Below, piece after piece: positions 57,207 through 64,000 of a stretch of DNA of 64,000 nt (positions are counted from its first letter, which is position 1; each line of letters begins with the position of its first letter). This DNA comes from Cymbidium sinense (lineage: Eukaryota > Streptophyta > Magnoliopsida > Asparagales > Orchidaceae). The stretch lies in assembly GCA_021442155.1 (NCBI GenBank), contig CM038218.1, positions 58,060,268 through 58,124,267 of the forward strand, read 5' to 3'. Position numbers and translations under genes: made by a program. The notes under the pieces are model-generated. The model was given only the letters and a program-made list of their open reading frames with translations. It was not told the origin of the DNA and ran no database searches.

Positions 57207-57828
57207 GGTACGCAAAGTTTCTGTATTTGAATTACTTGTGTCAGTGGGAACTTTTGAATTGGATGAGTTCTCCAAGTGAGTTTATGAAAAATAGTTAGCA
57301 TGATGATATTCCAACTTTTATATATGATGATATTCAAACCCTTATTTTCAAAAAGAAGAAAGAGAAGTTCTATTCCTCAAACTCGGAGCATTCCCTATAT
57401 GGGAATGGTAGGTACCCCTTCTATGCTTTTGACAAGATAGTCTCATAGCAACTCTGAATGAATGCTTTAGTTAAGTAAAGGTTACTTTGGGTCCCTAGAT
57501 ACTTGATTGAGTAGTGAAAGAGAAAGTATCTTTTTTTTTCAACCAATCAAGACTCAGGCTTAAAAAAGGCCAATTTTGGAGGCTGTAATAGAAGGGGTAT
57601 AGGGTTGAAGCAGGAAATATAGAGGCTCGCCCAATAGGGAGCCAAAAAATTTTATCAGAGGCCCTTGCTCATCATGAATGTAGAAGGGATATGGTTGAAG
57701 AGGAGGAGGAACTTCACTTGTTCCATTGCCTAAAGGGAAAGGCCCTACTTATGATGGGGGAGAGGATGACCCATAGTTGGAGGGGGTGTATACTCTCAAA
57801 TAGTTGTTTGATGGATTGATTGAAAGAT
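57207..57828. other. Organelle-like spacer
   Basis: No recognisable gene. Purine-rich spacer-like DNA continuing the mosaic. Neighbouring rpl2 or rpl22 sequence, expected beside rps19 in a plastome, was not found here. Confidence 0.35.
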
Positions 57829-58000
57829 AGAAAACTCATCTTGTTGCAAAGGGATTCACCCATGAACTAGACGGGCATATGGTCTTGATGATTCGATACC
57901 TTTGCTCCTATTGCCAAACTTCACTCTATGCACGTTGTCTTTTCCATTATAGTTAACAAACACTAGCCTTTTCACCAACTTTTTGTAAGGGGGAGAAATT
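57829..58000 (+). pseudogene. Ty1/copia reverse transcriptase scrap
   Basis: The + strand reads KTHLVAKGFTHE, then YGLDDS and, one frame over, FAPIAKLHSMHVVFSIIVNK. This matches the start of the copia RT (LVAKGYTQ...YGLDYxDTFAPVAKL). About 55 codons are left, with a frameshift near 57890 and a stop before PFHQL. No further copia domain is seen. Confidence 0.8.
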
Positions 58001-58590
58001 CCATTATGAACATTTCCTCCTTTCCCATTAGTATGCTAGCATGTAGAGAACTTCAGTAGGACCGTAGCATCAATACACCTTTTCATTGATACTTATTGAC
58101 ATTGTAAGATGAGATACCATAGTTGGCTTCTGTTAGCACTAGAAATAGTTATGAAATACCTCTTTTACAGTATCTTGAAGTGAGAGTGTCCTCCAACTGG
58201 GCAAGAATAGGTGAATTCTTGTATGAGGAAGAAGCATGTATATCCTTCTTATTTGAGAGATTGAATACTCACCATTATGCTATCAACTTGAAGATTTGCT
58301 CAACCAGCCTTCCAACCCAGCTTCCGACTTCACTTTTAGTAGCCTCGTTATGCAATAAGTGAATGATCTTGCCCCTATATTTCTACCAGTCTATCTACAA
58401 CAGGGATGAGTGCAGAGATTTTTTCATATAGTTAGTTTGAAGTAAAGAAAGGGACTAAGTTCATGCACCTTTTAAATAGGCATTGGGGTAGGCAGTCCAT
58501 TTTTATTAAATTCTTTTGACCTTATGAATTCAAAATTTAGGGTCGGTTTGAGATAGGGATGAGAGAGGGAAACCACTTTTTTCTTTACAA
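58001..58590. other. Organelle-like or unassigned spacer
   Basis: No supported gene. A 79-codon ORF (58123-58359) has no recognisable motif. Composition changes to AT-rich nuclear-like DNA near 58590. Confidence 0.35.
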
Positions 58591-60240
58591 CACTTAGTTG
58601 CTAAGTGTAGGCCATATGAAATAAAAGAAAATACTAAGCAAAATTCTCAAATCAATTAAATCACTTTAAATGAAATAAACCTCTTATGATTAAACATCCT
58701 TTCACACTTTGAACATTTTAACCTTGATGCCTAGTTAGGATATACCACACAAGCCTTAAGAAGACACATTAGAATGCTAAGTCATGACTTCTAGTCCTAC
58801 GTTAGGACGGTGCATGGTTTGGTGTATATTTTGTTTTATAATGTAATGTTTTAGGCTAAATGTTAGGGTGTATGTTGCATAGACTAGATGTTAGGTTGTT
58901 GTTAGTCTAATCATGATTTCTACAAGAGATTATGCTTAAAGGGCCGTTATAGAAATAAATATAAATGTTTTTCTTGCAAGTTGCTTAAGCCTCTAAGCAT
59001 AATCTAAATTAGAACAAGTGGGCATAGTTACCCATGTGCAGGGTGCTAAGTCCAAATTATATTATAATGACATATGACATTCTAGCATATGTTTTGCAGG
59101 TGTAGTTAGATTTACTTTTCCTATTTTTCATGTAATTTTACATTAGGATTAGATATAAGAGATTATATGAGCATTGGTGGGGTGCCATGTGATGCCTTGA
59201 AGCCTACCACATCAAAGAACCAAAGACATGTTGAAAATCAAGAAGAGATGAAGACATGAAGATTTGAAGACCCCCCATAGCATTCATTTGTAAATTTTAA
59301 TTATTATTTTAAGTACCGAGTTGTATAAGAGTAGAGCTTGACTACAAATTTTTTTTCTGGGTTGTACGATGGTACTCGACCGCACCAGCCTTTTATTCCT
59401 TTGTGCTAGTGTTATAAATTTTTTTGATGTTGTGTTTAGTTTGCACAATAGAAATGGCATGCTTGTCTTAGTTTCTTCAATGTTTAATGTTTGAATGTGT
59501 GGCCTGGATATGATTAGGCTCTTAGGATAAAATTAATTTTTCTATCCCAATTAATCACTCATTACTAAAATTTTCTACAATTCATAACCTCACATAAAGC
59601 TTAGGACATAAATCAAGATAATTCAAAGATTTAGCAACCCCTTAGCTAAATGTTGTATGCTTAATATCATGCATTCATATCATCTCACTCTTGTTCAGAG
59701 AGGGTTCAATCCTTGCACGATAGTGGAAGACTTGACCTTTGAAGTTCTCCTCTGTGTTGAAAAATATCTCTTTCTCACTGATTTATCCCATGATCAAATT
59801 CATCATGCATATAGGAATATAAAATCCCAAGCCCTTGTTCAAATGAAGTGTCAAAAATTGAATAAAATTTGAAAATATTTTTTGCATTGGGACATTCATT
59901 CCACTCATACTCTCTCTTAGAGTGCGTTTAAGGACTTTAGTTTCTTCTAAATAAACAACAACCTAACTAATCTTGCAAATCATATGACCATACTTCATGG
60001 AACATGAAATTACATACCTAAAGCCTTAAACAAAATTGTGAGTCAAAATACATTAAAAATATAAAATTATTGCGTGCAAGCATACCAATCATTATCTTAG
60101 GGTTTGATAGCTATTCTATGTTGATACTTTAAATGACAAACTGGTTAGACCAAATTGGTAGATGTTTTATCCTTTATACTTTGGGCACTTATAACAATTC
60201 TAACCTTTGCCAGTTAGTAGACCCCATTCACCTTATTGCA
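58591..60240. other. AT-rich non-coding DNA before an integrase remnant
   Basis: AT-rich sequence with no recognised gene. It contains a run of GTTAGG/GTTAGT phrases (about 58850-58910). The ORF at 59657-59869 has no recognised motif. Since integrase sequence follows on the + strand, some of it may be decayed gypsy pol. Confidence 0.35.
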
Positions 60241-60725
60241 TAAAATATAAGCGGTACTCCCTGTGGAGTATGAGCTCCATAGCTAAAGAGTGCTAACACC
60301 CCTCGAGACTTATCAAGCAAATGGTGAGTAGTAAAGGAGAATGCAAAAGCAATGGAGGATGTGCTTGACCTTTTGAAAGAATTTCAAATCAAAGTTACTC
60401 TGAGATAAGAAGAAACTAAGAGGTGAATGACTCAGTATTATAATCACCACATCAAAGAGAAACATTTAAATGGAGGAGACTTAGTATTGAAGAAGGTGGA
60501 TGTAGTCTAAAAATGCACTAGGAAAGCTCACTCACACTTTGGATAGGTCATACTTAATTAAGAAGCAAACTAGTCCATGGGCTCACCAATTGCGAGATCA
60601 CTTAGGCAAAATTGTGCTGAGAACTTGGAATGTCATGGACTTAAAGAAATTCTACTCATGAGGGAAGTCTCATCTTTATGCTCATCTTAATTTTTTGTTA
60701 TCATAAATGTTTTTATAACATTTCC
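60241..60725 (+). pseudogene. Gypsy integrase C-terminal remnant, copy 3
   Basis: The + strand reads DLLKEFQIKVTL, YYNHHIKEKHLNGGDLVLKK and, further on, LRTWNVMDLKKFYS followed by a stop. This matches the C-terminal region of Tat/Athila-type integrases (YNKKVKPR.F..GDLVLRK ... LPRTWNA..LKKYY). Stops and frameshifts are present. It belongs to a third, otherwise unrecognisable gypsy copy and has no counterpart in copies 1 and 2. Confidence 0.8.
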
Positions 60726-60829
60726 TAAAGAAGTGTTTTTTCCTTATAGTTCTTGATATGCACTCATCCTTGAAAAAAAAGAGAGAGATTGAGTGTGTGT
60801 GAAGGATGGGTGAATAAATCCCCAAAAGG

Positions 60830-61200
60830 ACCAACACTCAGTATGATTAGCAACTCAAGTGTATGACCAACTCTTTGCAATTAGTGACTAAAGTGTATGA
60901 CCAATACTTTGTGCAGTTGGAAACTATAAATAAAAGACTAACACATTGTGTGATTGACAACTCTAGCATAAGAGCAACTCTCTATAGGTGTCTATTAAAG
61001 TATAAGACCAACACTTTGTGTAGTTAGTGACTACAAATAAAAGACCAACACTCTGTGTAGTTGACAGCTCAATAAAAAATATCAACACCTCATGGTTGGC
61101 GACTATGAGTAAAAAGACCAATTCACCATAATCGGTGATTACAGTGTAAAACCAAAACCTCGAGAAGCTGGCAACTCAATGAAAAATTAGAACATCTTGT
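60830..61200. repeat. Tandem repeat, 34-37 bp unit
   Basis: About ten degenerate units of the type TATAAGACCAACACTTTGTG followed by TAGTTGGCGACTA-like sequence. GACCAA-type words lie near 60865, 60899, 60936, 60972, 61006, 61043 and 61080, then less regularly to about 61195. It lies just after the integrase end, where Tat-type elements often carry tandem repeats. Confidence 0.8.
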
Positions 61201-61439
61201 AGATGGATAAAGATAGCATTTTCTTGACTAAGTATAAGACAAACAACATATTCATAGAAATAATAATGCATTCTCAAACCCCATATGTAAAGGACTTGAA
61301 CAATAGGATGTAAACCATGCAAAAAGAATGTTGCCTTTTATTTGAAAAGTCTTGTTTACATGAAGCGAGTAGGAAAATGTATAAAATTCCTATATAAAAA
61401 GGTCTAGCTTACTATCAAAAAAATTACAAGGAAAATAGA

Positions 61440-62960
61440 AAAATGAAAAAGGCTAACTAGTGCTACTCTCATCGTCATTTGTATCAAAGTCAGATCTAAT
61501 TAGGGTGAGTACATTTTTAAGATCCAAGAACATGACATCCAAATGACCATGCTATTCTAAATGAGCAATGACAAATTTGGGGTCCTCCTTAACATTTTTT
61601 GCAAGATCGATTAGTACATAAAATCTAGAAAAAAAAGGAAAACTCTAGTTCCTTCTGAAACTCCTCAGTATGGTGGGAGATCTCCTTTTCGAGCTCTTTG
61701 AGCACTAATGACAAGCGAGTCAATTTCACCACAACCTTTTCTTACTCCTCTTCTTGCTGAATTTCTAGCCTCACCTTAGAGCTTAACTAATTTGGATTCG
61801 AAGTGGACAAGTTTCTCCTTCGACTCAGTAAGCTCTTAGAGCAAACCACCAATAACTTCTCATTTCCAAGAATGAATGCCTAACAAATATCATATGTTGA
61901 TTGCCAAGATATAGCTTGAGCAGTCATCATGGAATATGATAATCTTCTAGAAGGAAATGACTCCAAAGTTTTGTCCAAGTCAATGGAGAAAATTTCCTAA
62001 CCAAGGTGAAAGGCCTCATTGGTCAGCTTGGCCTTGTTTGCAATATGACTCTCTTGAATCTATTCATAATCAGACTCTTCACTTGACTCCTTGTATTTTC
62101 TACCTTTTTTTCTTGGCAAAAATCAAGGAGCAGAGTTGTCAGTTTTTTTCTAGACTTTTACGACGTTGAAGTTGACCCCACTTCATCAATTTGCTCACCT
62201 CGACCAACCTCAATGGGTAAGGTCCCAACATCACACATGTCTAGGAAGTAAAGAATTATTAAATTCATGGGAAAGAAGGCAGAGTTTTCATCTCTTGACA
62301 AACACAAAAAATTGATATAAGGAGTAGGCAAGACAGATAACAACTAGAAAGCGAGTCGACAAGTGGAATCTTACTTTGAAAATGATCATGAATCTTGCCA
62401 TATTAGAGAAAGGGTGTGATGTTCATTAACTAGTCTATGATCTTGGTCATAGATTTTCTTCTCTCGTTGATTCACATCTGACACAAATGCGTTATCTGAC
62501 AAAAAGGAAATTAAGGTAGTTGGCACCAACCTCTCACTTGACAACTTAACAAAACAAAGTTAAGAATGCCACTCCTTAACTTTGTTCGGCAAGTCAACCA
62601 CTCACATCAGAACAGCCAAAAAATGAACTTTGCCATCGCCATGGTACCTCATAGCAAAAACATGGGAAAATAGAGTTAAACTCCATTCAAGCTCATTCTA
62701 CATCAAATACATCAGGAAGGTAGTGATGTTTGCAATAAAATTTGACAATATTTTGGGTGAGTACCCTCCACCCACCCAAAGTGAAATAGGAACCACAACT
62801 TGAACCATAAACGGGGGAGAGGCATGCACAACTCATCCAACCTTGATGTATTTAAGTGCTCATTTCACAAAATTTTGATAGCATCCCAATATTATCCCCA
62901 TATAAGAGGTTGTATCGAGAGTGTTGGATTTTCTCACCTCTAAAAAAGTGGCATGGGTGG
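61440..62960 (-). pseudogene. Antisense ORF remnant, gypsy-associated type
   Basis: Minus strand, broken by stops and frameshifts. Readable pieces in order: SPKILSNFIANITTFLMYLM, ELEWSLTLFSHVFAMRYHGD, GKVHFLAVLM, VVDLPNKVKEWHS (62960 to about 62540), then LSVLPTPYINFLCLSRDENS (62158-62343), then a charged heptad-like stretch (LTESKEKLVHFESKLVKL, VLKELEKEISHHTEEFQKEL) near 61830-61640, probably coiled coil. The order, with a ...F.H.F...G...F...LP...KW block followed by a coiled coil, recalls the plant putative gypsy-type transposon (Transposase_28-like) proteins. Antisense ORFs downstream of pol are known in Tat-lineage elements. The family call is by eye only. Confidence 0.45.
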
Positions 62961-62969
62961 TGTTTGCAA

Positions 62970-63560
62970 CATCATGGCCCTATGTCTTTAAACCTATCTG
63001 TTTGAAAAAGCATGCATAGGCCTTCGAGTATCTACACAACTTAATTTTTGATTTAGATTTTAGTTTTAAGTTTTAGGTTCATTTTATTTAGTTTATTTTG
63101 GATCTTTTGTCAGTGCAATATCTAAAATATTTCGATAGCCTTCTCTCATTATCCCTATAGGGGGCTACATTAGGACTGTTGTGCATGCCCATCATGCTAA
63201 GAAAGGTGTGTATGGGTGGTGTAAACACTATGACCAAAATTTTGTCATCCCATCACATCAAGAAATGCATATATGGGGCCTTCATTCCATAAAATATTAA
63301 TTTGCTCTCTATGCCAACAAATATGTGTACAAATATTTATGTATTTGCAAGCAAATACAAGTTTCCCTACCATGTCAAGAAAGACATGTATGTGTACTTA
63401 TTTTAGTAATTGACAGTCCTCCTCCCAAGATGCCAAGAAATGATTTTTTACAAAAATATAAATTTTCTCAATGAATTGGAAAAAATGCACTAGAGTACTT
63501 AATTTATATTTTTCTCTATCATGTTGTAACAACATGTGTGAGTACATAAGTGATTTCAAC
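62970..63560. repeat. Degenerate repeats with AAGAAA-ATGTATGTG phrases
   Basis: A phrase of the type CATGCCAAGAAAGACATGTA recurs in diverged form near 63197, 63257, 63312, 63377, 63430 and 63520, roughly every 55-90 bp. No gene. Confidence 0.4.
63047..63105. repeat. Short island of telomere-derived filler
   Basis: About 58 bp of TTTAGATTTTAGTTTTAAG-type sequence followed by TTTTATTTAGTTTATTTTGG, the same texture as the array filler but 18 kb away from its right edge. Confidence 0.5.
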
Positions 63561-64000
63561 ATTTTCATGTTTATACCTTCGACAAAAATTTATAGGTTAT
63601 GTTGATGCCAGTGTCATGAGTTTCAAGGCAATGCAATGTATCGAGGGGGAGAAATTTTTCCTCTCCTTATCTATTTTTTGCTAGTGGATTTCTAGAGAGA
63701 TTAAGTAGGAGAGAAAGAGACCTAGAGAGAGATGGAGGGAAAGAATAAAATTTTTCTCTATTAGAAAGAGAATTGAGGTAGAGTTTGGTGGTTTTAGATT
63801 TGGGTCAGTAGCCATGAAGATGATGGTGAGGGGTTGAGGTGTAAGTTAGTGTAGAAGCAGAGTGGGTGGTGTGTTCACCAAGTTAAGTACATGAGGGAGG
63901 AATCAAGATAGTGATCGAGCAAGGCCACCGACCTGAGTTTCACAAAGAAGTAAGATGGTTATTACTAGGAAGAATTAGGAAAGGATGATTGAGGGAGAGA
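63561..64000. other. Purine-rich non-coding DNA at the window edge
   Basis: GA-rich sequence (GAGAGA phrases at 63690-63770) and a GTG-rich stretch. No ORF of note, no RNA gene, no recognised element. It could be an LTR or leader of the third gypsy copy. Confidence 0.35.

Noticed and set aside
60830..61200. CRISPR array
   Set aside because: Units are degenerate throughout with no unique spacers of constant length, and the context is a plant retroelement.
1..64000. tRNA or rRNA genes, including plastid tRNAs that might accompany ndhF or rps19
   Set aside because: No cloverleaf with the conserved TTC-A-A T-arm was found by eye. A covariance-model scan would be decisive.

Overview
The window looks like repeat-dominated nuclear DNA from a seed plant, probably one with a large genome. 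The species cannot be named from sequence alone. The evidence is TTTAGGG (plant-type) telomere-like repeats, Ty3/gypsy elements of the Tat type with an additional RNase H, an RTE-clade LINE with a (TTG)n tail, L1-like 3' ends, a fragment of an EMSY-like (EML) plant gene, fragments of a class IV glycine-rich RNA-binding protein (GRP) gene, and plastid-derived ndhF and rps19 copies. I see no intact protein-coding gene and no RNA gene. Every recognisable coding sequence is broken.

Layout: (1) 1-5650, a decayed Tat-type gypsy element: long non-coding leader, then RT end, RNase H, additional RNase H and integrase remnants. (2) 5857-11626, a 2.9 kb sequence present twice in tandem, ending in AT-rich satellite-like DNA that runs to about 12085. 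(3) 12102-44656, about 32 kb of degenerate interstitial telomere-like DNA. TTTAGGG-rich blocks alternate with TTTATTTTA-rich filler. It is studded with eight copies of the same GRP 3' fragment, all on the minus strand and mostly with poly(A) abutting CCCTAAA, about fifteen copies of a short non-telomeric marker, an EML fragment present twice, two LINE 3' ends and one near-complete RTE LINE. (4) 44723-51890, a second gypsy copy that cuts into the eighth GRP unit and closes the array: leader, protease, RT, RNase H and truncated additional RNase H. (5) 51891-58590, a mosaic with clear plastid pieces (ndhF, rps19), a Ty1/copia RT scrap and much organelle-like DNA without identifiable genes. (6) 58591-64000, an integrase C-terminus, a 34-37 bp tandem repeat and an antisense degenerate coding region, together resembling the 3' part of another Tat-type element.

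Nothing here works as an operon or pathway. The window is a record of insertions and duplications. The most unusual part is the telomere-like array. A single GRP retro-fragment with one fixed 5' breakpoint appears to have been amplified together with telomere-like DNA, the marker motif and EML gene pieces into a composite higher-order repeat. Duplicated segments differ by many small indels and by patches of telomere-like filler, so sequencing or assembly error must be excluded before a biological reading is accepted.
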